Positions 1 through 5,472 of a stretch of DNA of 5,472 nucleotides are shown piece after piece; within the stretch, counting starts at the first letter, position 1, and each line of letters begins with the position of its first letter. The DNA is taken from assembly GCA_028678965.1 (NCBI GenBank), contig JAJRCM010000103.1:1-5472 (forward strand), read 5' to 3'. Both the position numbers and the translations under genes were made by a program. Source of the stretch: Methanomicrobiales archaeon. GTDB lineage: Archaea > Halobacteriota > Methanomicrobia > Methanomicrobiales > JACTUA01. The notes under the pieces are model-generated. The model was not told the DNA's origin. It searched no databases and was given only the letters and a program-made list of their open reading frames with translations.

Positions 1-288
1 GACATTGCCCCTACTGATGTGATCATGGCGATGAGAAACCTCGCCTGGAAGAGGAAAATCGTCCCGGTCAATTTCCTGAAGACCGTCCAGGCAATCTATA
101 CGACCGGTCACGGCGTCCCCAATAACGATGTGAACCGTGCTGCCCGGGTAAGGCTTGGAATGGAGAAGGAACCGCCAACGGTCCATCGGTACAAGGAATA
201 TCTTCCCGGGATTCAGAAGATTCTCGACCACTATGGCCTGAAAGACCAGGCTGACAAGATTGTCGCGGAGGCAGAGAAACATGCATGA
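1..288 (+). CDS. hdrC: Heterodisulfide reductase subunit C (HdrC), 3' part only
   Basis: Reading frame 1 is open from the first base and ends at TGA 286-288, giving 95 residues of a protein whose family is usually about 185-190 residues. The visible part starts DIAPTDVIMAMRNLAW, which in HdrC lies directly after the second CxxCxxCxxxCP ferredoxin motif, so both [4Fe-4S] motifs are upstream of the window. The segments VPVNFLKTVQ, GHGVPNND and GMEKEPPTVHRY are typical of the HdrC C-terminal helical region. GTG at 19 is internal, not a start. HdrC is the iron-sulfur wire of cytoplasmic HdrABC, carrying electrons from HdrA to the catalytic HdrB. Its last 8 bases overlap hdrB, which suggests translational coupling. 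No cysteine remains in the visible part, as expected for this region. The identity is firm from family resemblance and from the hdrB and hdrA genes that follow. Confidence 0.93.
   Translation, partial: DIAPTDVIMAMRNLAWKRKIVPVNFLKTVQAIYTTGHGVPNNDVNRAARVRLGMEKEPPTVHRYKEYLPGIQKILDHYGLKDQADKIVAEAEKHA
267..271 (+). promoter_or_regulatory. Ribosome binding site of hdrB, inside hdrC
   Basis: GGAGG lies within the end of hdrC, 9 bases before ATG 281. It favours ATG 281 over the in-frame TTG at 260, which lies upstream of this site and would add seven residues (MSRRQRN) not expected in HdrB. Confidence 0.75.
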
Positions 289-1171
289 CTATGCGTTCTT
301 CCTGGGATGTATCGCACCCAACCGCTATCCCGGGTGTGAAGCAGCTGCTATCAAGACCAGCAAGAAACTGGGCATCGACCTCCTTCCCCTGGAGGGTGCC
401 AGCTGCTGCCCCGCACCAGGTGCGTTTGGTTCCATCGACCTCAGTATCTGGTATGCCATGGCTGCACGGAACCTCGTCCTTGCCGAGAAGATGAAAAAGG
501 ACATCGCCCTCCTGTGCAACGGTTGCTACAAGTCGATATGGGAGGTCAACCACAAGCTCAAACAACACGATGAGCTCCGGGACAAGGTCAATGAGGTATT
601 GAAGGTCATTGACATGGAGTTCAAGGGAACCATCGATGTGTGGCACCTGATAGAACTCTATAGTGACCCAAAGATTGTGGGCGTGGAGAAAGTGCGGGAG
701 AGCGTCACCCGCCCACTGACTGGAACACGGGTTGCGGTCCACTATGGCTGCCACCTGCTGAAACCAAAGAAGGAACGACACTTTGGTGACACCGAGAACC
801 CGATGTGGATCGAGGAGCTCGTAGGAGCGCTCGGTGCAGAACCGGTCCAGTACCGGAAGAAGATGCAGTGCTGCGGTGCCGGCGGCGGTGTGCGTGGCTA
901 CGACATTGCACATTCGCTGGATATCACCAATGAGAAGCTGATCAACCTGCATGAAGCCAAGGTTGACGCCCTCACCGAGGTATGCCCGTTCTGCCAGCTC
1001 CAGTTTGATCGTGGACAGATCGAGATAAAGGAGAAATTCGGGAAATACTGGGGTCTCCCCGTCCTGCACTTCAATGAGCTGCTGGGCTTAGCCCAGGGGA
1101 TGAGCCCGACCGACCTGGCACTCGATCTCCATGGAGTCGACTGTACTCCATTCCTGAATAAGATTCTCTGA
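281..1171 (+). CDS. hdrB: Heterodisulfide reductase subunit B (HdrB), catalytic
   Basis: HdrB reduces the CoM-S-S-CoB heterodisulfide to the two thiols in the last step of methanogenesis, at two noncubane [4Fe-4S] clusters. The 296-residue product is the usual family length. It carries two complete CCG-domain signatures: C10-x31-C42C43-x35-C79-x2-C82 and C157-x39-C197C198-x36-C235-x2-C238. Both match the known Cx31-39CCx35-36CxxC pattern, so all ten cluster ligands are present. The start MHDYAFFLGC is standard, with the first ligand cysteine at residue 10. ATG 281 was chosen because GGAGG lies 9 bases upstream. The gene overlaps hdrC by 8 bases and is followed after 11 bases by hdrA. There is no transmembrane HdrE, so this is the soluble HdrABC type rather than HdrDE. 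HdrD also contains CCG domains, but its fusion to an HdrC-like part is absent here. Confidence 0.97.
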   Translation: MHDYAFFLGCIAPNRYPGCEAAAIKTSKKLGIDLLPLEGASCCPAPGAFGSIDLSIWYAMAARNLVLAEKMKKDIALLCNGCYKSIWEVNHKLKQHDELRDKVNEVLKVIDMEFKGTIDVWHLIELYSDPKIVGVEKVRESVTRPLTGTRVAVHYGCHLLKPKKERHFGDTENPMWIEELVGALGAEPVQYRKKMQCCGAGGGVRGYDIAHSLDITNEKLINLHEAKVDALTEVCPFCQLQFDRGQIEIKEKFGKYWGLPVLHFNELLGLAQGMSPTDLALDLHGVDCTPFLNKIL

Positions 1172-1177
1172 GAGGTG
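1172..1177 (+). promoter_or_regulatory. Ribosome binding site of hdrA
   Basis: GAGGTG fills half of the 11-base gap between hdrB and hdrA and ends 5 bases before ATG 1183. This supports that ATG as the start. Confidence 0.75.
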
Positions 1178-1182
1178 CAAAC

Positions 1183-3207
1183 ATGGTCGACACAACTAGT
1201 ACAAAAAAACCGAGAATCGGTGTGTTTGTCTGCCACTGCGGTACCAACATCGCAGGGTCCATCGATGTCAAGGGGCTGGTGGAGTACGCCAAGACAGTGC
1301 CCAATGTAGCCTTCGCCCAGGACTACCAGTATGTCTGCTCCACACCAGGCCAGAAGATCATCACCGATGCCATTGAGAAGGAAAAGCTGACCGGCACCGT
1401 GGTCGCTGCCTGTTCTCCTCGGCTGCACGAGCCGACCTTCAGGACTGCGACCAAGGAGGGTGGCCTGAACCAGTTCCGTTTCGAGATGGCCAATATCCGT
1501 GAGCAGGGTTCCTGGGTGCATATGCATGACCGGGACGCGGCCACGGATAAAGCCAAGGACGCAGTACGGATCGCGGTGGCCAAGGCCGCCCTTCTCCAGG
1601 ATCTCGAGCCCAAGGCGGTACCAGTAGAGAAAGCTGCGCTGGTGGTCGGTGCAGGTATTGCCGGTATGCAGGCGGCACTTGATCTGGCAAACGCTGGGAT
1701 CAAGACCTACCTCGTAGAGAAAAATCCCTCTATCGGTGGCCGGATGTCCCAGCTGGACAAGACCTTCCCCACGCTGGACTGCTCCCAGTGCATTCTCACC
1801 CCCAAGATGGTGGACGTGGGAAGGGCCCCGAACATCGAGCTGATGACCTACTCGGAGATCGATGCGGTCGAAGGGTACATCGGGAACTTCGATGTCACCA
1901 TCAGGAAGAAGGCACGGGGTGTCCTTTCCATGGCAGAAGCCGAGGCAAAAGGTATCTCTGGCGGCGGATGCAATGGCTGCGGTGACTGCGAGCCGGTCTG
2001 CCCGGTGATCAAGCCGAATCCCTTTGAGGAGGGCATGAAGCCACGGAAGGCCATCTATATCTACCACCCCCAGGTCGTTCCCCTGCTGTATACGGTCGAC
2101 TTCGACAGCTGCATCAAATGCAACCTCTGTGTGACCGTCTGCGGTGACAAGAAGGCGATTGACCTGGAGATGAAGGATGAGCTCATCAAGGTGAAGGTGG
2201 GAACGGTCATCCTCGCCATAGGGTTCGACATTTTCCCGGTGGAGAACAAGCGGGAGTGGGGTTACAAGCAGTTTGAGAATGTGGTCACCAGCTTGGAATT
2301 CGAGCGCCTGATCTGTGCGTCTGGGCCAACCGGTGGTCACCTGATCCGCCCCAGTGATGGGAAAGAACCCAAGCGGATCGGGTTCGTGCTCTGCGCAGGG
2401 TCGCGTGACAATACTGGCATCGGGAAGCCCTACTGTTCCCGGTTCTGCTGCATGTACTCGCTGAAGCATGCCCACCAGATCATCGAGAAAATGCCTGGCG
2501 CTATTCCCTATATCTTCTATATGGACATCCGTTCCTTCGGGAAGATGTACGAGGAGTTCTACTATCGTATCCAGGATGAGGGTGCCAAGTTCATCCGCGG
2601 CCGAGTTGCGAACATTCTTGAAGACCCGGTGACCAAGAACCTCCATGTCTATGCCGAAGATACCATGCTCCAGCGACCGATGGATATGGAGATGGACCTG
2701 GTGGTACTCGCCGCTGCGGTACAGCCAGCGGCTCTTACCGACAAGACACGAAAACTGTTCGGGGTCTCCTGTTCACTTGACGGATGGCTTCTTGAAGCCC
2801 ACCCCAAGCTGAACCCCTGCGGTACCACGACTGCAGGTGTCTTCCTCGCTGGTGTCTGTCAGGGGCCAAAGGACATTCCTGATGCGGTAGCCCAGGCTGA
2901 GGGCGCTGCCTCAGCGGCAAGCATTCCCATCCACAGGGGAGAAGTGGAGCTTGAGCCCTTCTTCGCCCAGTGTATCGAGGAGAAATGCGCCGGCTGCGGC
3001 ATGTGTATCAACCTCTGCCCCTACCAGGCGCTCTCGCTGGTAGATAAGGAGGCAGGCAAGAAGGTGATGCAGGTTACTGAAGCAAAATGCAAGGGCTGCG
3101 GTACCTGTGGTGCTTTCTGTCCGGGTGGAGCTATATGGATGCAACACTTTTCCACTCCGCAGATCGTTGCTCAGATCGATGCATTCCTCCTGGGAGGTGT
3201 AAAATAA
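1183..3207 (+). CDS. hdrA: Heterodisulfide reductase subunit A (HdrA), FAD electron-bifurcating subunit
   Basis: HdrA receives electron pairs from MvhD and splits them at its FAD between the heterodisulfide (through HdrC/HdrB) and low-potential ferredoxin or Fwd. The product has 674 residues, close to the usual length of about 650-670. In order: an N-terminal domain with VCHCG (C17, C19) and further cysteines C52 and C77; an FAD-binding Rossmann motif GAGIAG at 156-161, followed by TLDCSQCILTPK (C200, C203); an inserted ferredoxin pair, C263/C266/C269/C273 and C310/C313/C316/C320; the thioredoxin-reductase-like domain with C404, C418, C422 and C423 (YCSRFCC), a known extra cluster site in HdrA; the second flavin segment near GVFLAGVCQG (553-561); and a C-terminal ferredoxin pair, C602/C605/C608/C612 and C636/C639/C642/C646. 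There is no in-frame TGA, so this is a cysteine form, not a selenoprotein. Its TAA stop abuts the mvhD ATG. Confidence 0.97.
   Translation: MVDTTSTKKPRIGVFVCHCGTNIAGSIDVKGLVEYAKTVPNVAFAQDYQYVCSTPGQKIITDAIEKEKLTGTVVAACSPRLHEPTFRTATKEGGLNQFRFEMANIREQGSWVHMHDRDAATDKAKDAVRIAVAKAALLQDLEPKAVPVEKAALVVGAGIAGMQAALDLANAGIKTYLVEKNPSIGGRMSQLDKTFPTLDCSQCILTPKMVDVGRAPNIELMTYSEIDAVEGYIGNFDVTIRKKARGVLSMAEAEAKGISGGGCNGCGDCEPVCPVIKPNPFEEGMKPRKAIYIYHPQVVPLLYTVDFDSCIKCNLCVTVCGDKKAIDLEMKDELIKVKVGTVILAIGFDIFPVENKREWGYKQFENVVTSLEFERLICASGPTGGHLIRPSDGKEPKRIGFVLCAGSRDNTGIGKPYCSRFCCMYSLKHAHQIIEKMPGAIPYIFYMDIRSFGKMYEEFYYRIQDEGAKFIRGRVANILEDPVTKNLHVYAEDTMLQRPMDMEMDLVVLAAAVQPAALTDKTRKLFGVSCSLDGWLLEAHPKLNPCGTTTAGVFLAGVCQGPKDIPDAVAQAEGAASAASIPIHRGEVELEPFFAQCIEEKCAGCGMCINLCPYQALSLVDKEAGKKVMQVTEAKCKGCGTCGAFCPGGAIWMQHFSTPQIVAQIDAFLLGGVK
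3193..3199 (+). promoter_or_regulatory. Ribosome binding site of mvhD, inside hdrA
   Basis: GGAGGTG overlaps the last codons of hdrA and ends 8 bases before ATG 3208. The hdrA stop TAA (3205-3207) directly touches this ATG, so ribosomes ending hdrA arrive at the mvhD start. Confidence 0.75.
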
Positions 3208-3630
3208 ATGGCTGACGTTAAGAAACCCAAGATCCTGGGTATTCTGTGTAACTGGTGCTCCTACGCGGGAGCTGACCTTGCGGGGAGTGCCCGTACCCAG
3301 TATCCCCCGGATGTCAGGGTTGTCAGGGTCATGTGCACCGGCCGGGTGGACCCCCTGTTCATCATGAAGGCATTCACTGATGGGGCGGATGGCGTGCTCG
3401 TCTCCGGGTGCCACTTTGGAGACTGCCACTACCTGGAGGGGAACTACAAATCCGCGAAGCGTATGTTCCTGATGAAGAGCCTGCTCAAGGGCATCGGGAT
3501 GGAGGATAAGCGTCTTCGGATGACCTTTGTCTCGGCATCGGAAGGTGCGAAGTGGGCAAAGGTGATCGAAGATGTCGTCAATACCATCAACGAGCTCGGT
3601 CCCAGCCCCCTCAAGGAGATGACGAAGTAA
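3208..3630 (+). CDS. mvhD: MvhD, [2Fe-2S] electron-transfer subunit linking an electron donor to HdrA
   Basis: MvhD is the small iron-sulfur protein that docks on HdrA and feeds it electrons from the MvhAG hydrogenase or, in some methanogens, from formate dehydrogenase. The 140-residue product has the usual length of the family (FlpD/MvhD delta-subunit domain). It shows five conserved cysteines: C14 and C17 in ILCNWCSYAGAD, C43 in VMCTGRVDP, and C68 and C73 in SGCHFGDCHY. These hold one [2Fe-2S] cluster. All five are cysteine codons, with none replaced by TGA as happens in selenocysteine-using Methanococcales. It follows hdrA without any gap and precedes fwdD by 17 bases. No mvhG or mvhA hydrogenase gene lies next to it, so the electron donor must be encoded elsewhere. 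Formate dehydrogenase or a distant hydrogenase are the likely partners, by inference from known relatives. Confidence 0.95.
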   Translation: MADVKKPKILGILCNWCSYAGADLAGSARTQYPPDVRVVRVMCTGRVDPLFIMKAFTDGADGVLVSGCHFGDCHYLEGNYKSAKRMFLMKSLLKGIGMEDKRLRMTFVSASEGAKWAKVIEDVVNTINELGPSPLKEMTK

Positions 3631-3636
3631 TCAGAT

Positions 3637-3642
3637 GAGGTG
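3637..3642 (+). promoter_or_regulatory. Ribosome binding site deciding the TTG start of fwdD
   Basis: GAGGTG in the 17-base gap after mvhD ends 5 bases before TTG 3648. An in-frame TGA at 3636-3638 rules out any earlier start, and the first in-frame ATG (3705) would remove 19 conserved residues. The site therefore fixes TTG 3648 as the start. Confidence 0.8.
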
Positions 3643-3647
3643 GTGCC

Positions 3648-4052
3648 TTGCCCAAAATTACCCTTAATTTGATAACGGGGCGGACCATCCAGCAGGGTGT
3701 AGCGATGGAAGCGGGGAAGAATCACCCCGCCTATCGCGAAGCCTGCGGCATCATCGAGCTTGACAAAGCGGATTTCAAACGCCTTGGTGCATGGCCTAAT
3801 ACCAATGTTCGGGTCAACAGTGCCCACGGGACTGTTGTGGTCAAAGCGGTACCTGCCACTCAGGGTCCGCATCCCGGTATTGCCTTCATCCCCATGGGGC
3901 CGTGGGCAAACCGTGTAATCAATCCATATACCTACTCCACCGGTACGCCGACTTTCAAGGGAACCCCGATTGAGGTGGAACCAGCACAGGGTGAAGTGGT
4001 GCTGGACGGCATCCAGGTTGTTTATGAAGTTGTGCGAGGTGGAAAGAAGTGA
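3648..4052 (+). CDS. fwdD: Formylmethanofuran dehydrogenase subunit D (FwdD/FmdD)
   Basis: FwdD is the detached C-terminal molybdopterin-dinucleotide-binding domain of the formate-dehydrogenase-like catalytic unit. It packs on FwdB to hold the tungsto- or molybdopterin cofactor that reduces CO2 to formate. The 134-residue product is the typical length of about 130. Recognisable segments are LNLITGRTIQQG near the N-terminus, YREACGIIELDKADFKRLG (about 28-46), the beta-barrel part NVRVNSAHGTVVVKAV, and the family hallmark IPMGPWANRVINPYTYSTGT (about 81-100). The start is TTG, read as methionine; a strong ribosome binding site lies 5 bases upstream and there is no earlier in-frame alternative. 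The stop overlaps the fwdB start by 4 bases (GTGA), so the two chains of one catalytic unit are likely made in step. The sequence does not tell the tungsten (Fwd) from the molybdenum (Fmd) isoenzyme. Confidence 0.93.
   Translation: MPKITLNLITGRTIQQGVAMEAGKNHPAYREACGIIELDKADFKRLGAWPNTNVRVNSAHGTVVVKAVPATQGPHPGIAFIPMGPWANRVINPYTYSTGTPTFKGTPIEVEPAQGEVVLDGIQVVYEVVRGGKK
4036..4042 (+). promoter_or_regulatory. Ribosome binding site of fwdB, inside fwdD
   Basis: GAGGTGG lies in the last codons of fwdD, 6 bases before GTG 4049. It supports the GTG start that overlaps the fwdD stop as GTGA. Confidence 0.75.
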
Positions 4053-5365
4053 CTAAGACAGTAAGCGACGTTATCTGCCCGTTCTGCGGAACCCTCTGCG
4101 ATGACCTGGAAGTCGTGGTGAGTGATGACGGGAAGAAGATCCTCGAGGTTCTCAACGCGTGTGCCATCGGGAACGAGAAGTTCCACCATGCCGGGGCTGA
4201 GGATCGCCCCAAGAGACCGAGGATGCAGCAGCCCGATGGCAGCTACAAGGAAGTCAGCTATGACGACGCGGTGGAGTACACCGCACAGATGCTCGCCAAA
4301 GCGAAGAAACCCCTGATGTACGGCTGGTCCTCCACCAACTGTGAAGCCCAGAGCATCGGTCACGAGGTCGCGGAACTGGTGGGAGCGGTGGTGGATAATA
4401 CCGCTACCGTCTGCCATGGTTCGACCCTCATTGCCTTGCAGGACGTGGGGATTCCCAGCTGCACCCTTGGAGAGATTAAGAACCGTGCGGATCGTATCCT
4501 CTACTGGGGCTGTAACCCGGCGCATGCCCACCCACGGCACATGAGCCGGTACTCCATCTTCCCCCGCGGGTTCTTCACCGGGAAGGGATCCCAGAGCCGG
4601 AAGCTCTTCGTGATCGATCCCCGAATGAGCGACACCGCGAAGCTCGCCGACTACCATTTCCAGGTGGAGCAGGGAAGGGATTATGAACTTCTTCAAGCGT
4701 TCCGCACGGCACTCAAGGGAGAATGGCTCCCGGATACGGTTGCCGGCATCCCAAAAGAGAGGATTTACGAGGGAGCGGAAGTGCTCAAGAGCGGACGGTT
4801 CGGGATCATCTTCTTCGGTATGGGGGTTACCCAGACACGGGGAAAGAACCATAATATTGATGCCGCCATCAGCCTAACGAAGGACCTGAACGAGTACACC
4901 AAGTTCAACATTATGCCCATGCGGGGGCACTACAATGTCACCGGATCGGGCGAGGTCCTTGGCTGGCAATACGGATTCCCCTACTGTGTGGATCTCTCCC
5001 GCGGTTTCGCTCGGTATAACCCCGGGGATTCCAGTTCGAACGACCTCCTCGTTCGTGGAGAGGTCGATGCTGTATTGACTATTGCCAGCGATCCGGGGGC
5101 GCATTTCCCCATCAGCTCTGTGCAGAAGATATGGAATCTCCCCTCGGTTGCCATCGACCCGCATATCACTCCCACAACCGAAGTATCCAAGCTCCATGTG
5201 CCGGTCGCCTTTGTGGGCATCGAGTGTGGGGGGAATGCCTATCGGATGGACAATGTTCCCATCGATTGCCGCAAAGTTGTGGATCCACCGGAGGGCATGC
5301 TCACCGATGAGGAGTTCCTCACCCGGGTACTCAAGCGGGTGAAAGAGCTCAAGGGGGTGGCCTGA
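4049..5365 (+). CDS. fwdB: Formylmethanofuran dehydrogenase subunit B (FwdB/FmdB), molybdopterin catalytic subunit
   Basis: FwdB carries the tungsto- or molybdopterin site that reduces CO2 to formate; the formate then passes to FwdA for condensation with methanofuran. The 438-residue product is the usual family length. The N-terminal [4Fe-4S] ligands are C10, C13 and C17 (CPFCGTLC) plus C38 (NACAIG). The metal ligand is C122 in TATVCHGSTL, followed by H123. R292 (MPMRGHYNVTGS) fits the conserved active-site arginine; these positions run four ahead of C118, H119 and R288 as I recall them from the Methanothermobacter wolfeii enzyme. C122 is coded by TGC (4412-4414), so this is the cysteine form, not the selenocysteine form found in some methanogens. 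Pterin-binding segments such as YWGCNPAHAHPRH (152-164) and ASDPGAHFP (346-354) are present. The start is GTG with a ribosome binding site 6 bases upstream. fwdA begins one base after the stop. Confidence 0.96.
   Translation: MTKTVSDVICPFCGTLCDDLEVVVSDDGKKILEVLNACAIGNEKFHHAGAEDRPKRPRMQQPDGSYKEVSYDDAVEYTAQMLAKAKKPLMYGWSSTNCEAQSIGHEVAELVGAVVDNTATVCHGSTLIALQDVGIPSCTLGEIKNRADRILYWGCNPAHAHPRHMSRYSIFPRGFFTGKGSQSRKLFVIDPRMSDTAKLADYHFQVEQGRDYELLQAFRTALKGEWLPDTVAGIPKERIYEGAEVLKSGRFGIIFFGMGVTQTRGKNHNIDAAISLTKDLNEYTKFNIMPMRGHYNVTGSGEVLGWQYGFPYCVDLSRGFARYNPGDSSSNDLLVRGEVDAVLTIASDPGAHFPISSVQKIWNLPSVAIDPHITPTTEVSKLHVPVAFVGIECGGNAYRMDNVPIDCRKVVDPPEGMLTDEEFLTRVLKRVKELKGVA
5353..5360 (+). promoter_or_regulatory. 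Probable ribosome binding site of fwdA, inside fwdB
   Basis: GGGGGTGG, a one-base variant of the GGAGGTGG pattern used elsewhere in this operon, ends 6 bases before ATG 5367. It lies in the last codons of fwdB. Confidence 0.55.
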
Positions 5366-5366
5366 G

Positions 5367-5472
5367 ATGTCCGAATACTTGATCAAGAATGGATTTGTCT
5401 TCGATCCCACCCAAAAGATCAAGGGTGACACGGCAGATGTCGCGATAAAAAACGGGAAGATCGTTGAGACGA
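5367..5472 (+). CDS. fwdA: Formylmethanofuran dehydrogenase subunit A (FwdA/FmdA), 5' end only
   Basis: The frame from ATG 5367 is open to the window edge and gives 35 residues of a family that is usually about 560-580 long. The start MSEYLIKNGFVFDPTQKIKG, followed by DVAIKNGKIVE, is the first beta-sandwich segment typical of amidohydrolase-fold proteins and closely resembles FwdA N-termini. FwdA holds a dinuclear zinc site and condenses formate, delivered from FwdB through an internal tunnel, with methanofuran to give formylmethanofuran. The metal-binding histidines lie beyond the window, so catalytic competence cannot be judged here. It starts one base after the fwdB stop, with a G-rich ribosome binding site in the end of fwdB. 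Other amidohydrolases such as dihydroorotase or urease alpha start similarly, but the position after fwdD and fwdB settles the call. Confidence 0.9.
   Translation, partial: MSEYLIKNGFVFDPTQKIKGDTADVAIKNGKIVET

Noticed and set aside
68..1069. Open frame of 333 codons on the - strand opposite hdrC and hdrB
   Set aside because: Same reasoning: it is the complement of two well-supported genes, with no recognisable motif.
898..2646. Long open frame of 582 codons on the - strand opposite hdrB and hdrA
   Set aside because: It lies antisense to hdrA, whose product is fully supported by motifs. It contains no recognisable domain and has low-complexity composition typical of the reverse complement of a GC-rich, codon-biased gene.
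1950..3130. Similar cysteine-rich stretches (TGCnnnnGCTGCGG-like) recurring in hdrA, resembling DNA repeats
   Set aside because: They encode the four CxxCxxCxxxC ferredoxin motifs; the similarity comes from the protein motif, not from a DNA repeat element.
3631..3647. Possible internal promoter or terminator in the largest gap of the window
   Set aside because: At 17 bases it holds only the ribosome binding site; there is no A/T-rich TATA-like box, T-tract or hairpin.
3635..3667. Ten-codon ORF from ATG 3635 to TAA between mvhD and fwdD, a possible leader peptide
   Set aside because: It has no ribosome binding site at the right distance, its ATG overlaps the fwdD ribosome binding site region, and the peptide shows no attenuator-like codon run. 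Probably chance.
4022..4852. Open frame of 276 codons on the - strand opposite fwdB
   Set aside because: It is the antisense shadow of fwdB; no family resemblance seen.
4874..5431. Open frame of 185 codons on the - strand over the fwdB/fwdA junction
   Set aside because: It spans two genes supported on the + strand and has no recognisable domain.

Overview
The window is a stretch of a methanogen's core energy-metabolism operon. All six complete or partial junctions run on the + strand, with gaps of at most 17 bases or short overlaps. The order is hdrC (3' part only), hdrB, hdrA, mvhD, fwdD, fwdB, fwdA (5' end only). The genes encode the soluble electron-bifurcating heterodisulfide reductase (HdrABC), its [2Fe-2S] adaptor MvhD, and subunits of the tungsten- or molybdenum-dependent formylmethanofuran dehydrogenase (Fwd/Fmd).

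The organism is almost certainly a hydrogenotrophic or formate-using methanogenic archaeon. The soluble HdrABC-MvhD set, a moderately high GC content (mid-50s percent by eye), GAGGTG-type ribosome binding sites and the absence of mvhA/mvhG hydrogenase genes beside mvhD suggest the order Methanomicrobiales or a relative. This placement is an inference from gene content; Methanocellales or an ANME-type archaeon cannot be excluded without a search.

Layout: 1-288 is the C-terminal half of HdrC, starting just after its second ferredoxin motif. 281-1171 is HdrB with two perfect CCG cysteine signatures. 1183-3207 is HdrA, the FAD-bearing bifurcating subunit with four ferredoxin-type cysteine motifs plus extra cysteines. 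3208-3630 is MvhD. 3648-4052 is FwdD, with a TTG start. 4049-5365 is FwdB, the catalytic molybdopterin subunit with an active-site cysteine. 5367 to the window end is the start of FwdA.

How the genes work together: MvhD hands electrons from an outside donor (a hydrogenase or formate dehydrogenase not encoded here) to the HdrA flavin. HdrA splits them. One goes through HdrC to HdrB, which reduces the CoM-S-S-CoB heterodisulfide (last step of methanogenesis). The other goes to ferredoxin or directly to Fwd, which reduces CO2 to formylmethanofuran (first step). Co-transcription of both ends of the pathway fits the known physical Hdr-Fwd/Fmd supercomplexes. No promoter, terminator, RNA gene, mobile element or repeat is visible, and no stretch of more than 17 bases lies outside a gene. 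The machinery is well known; I do not see a novel system here.
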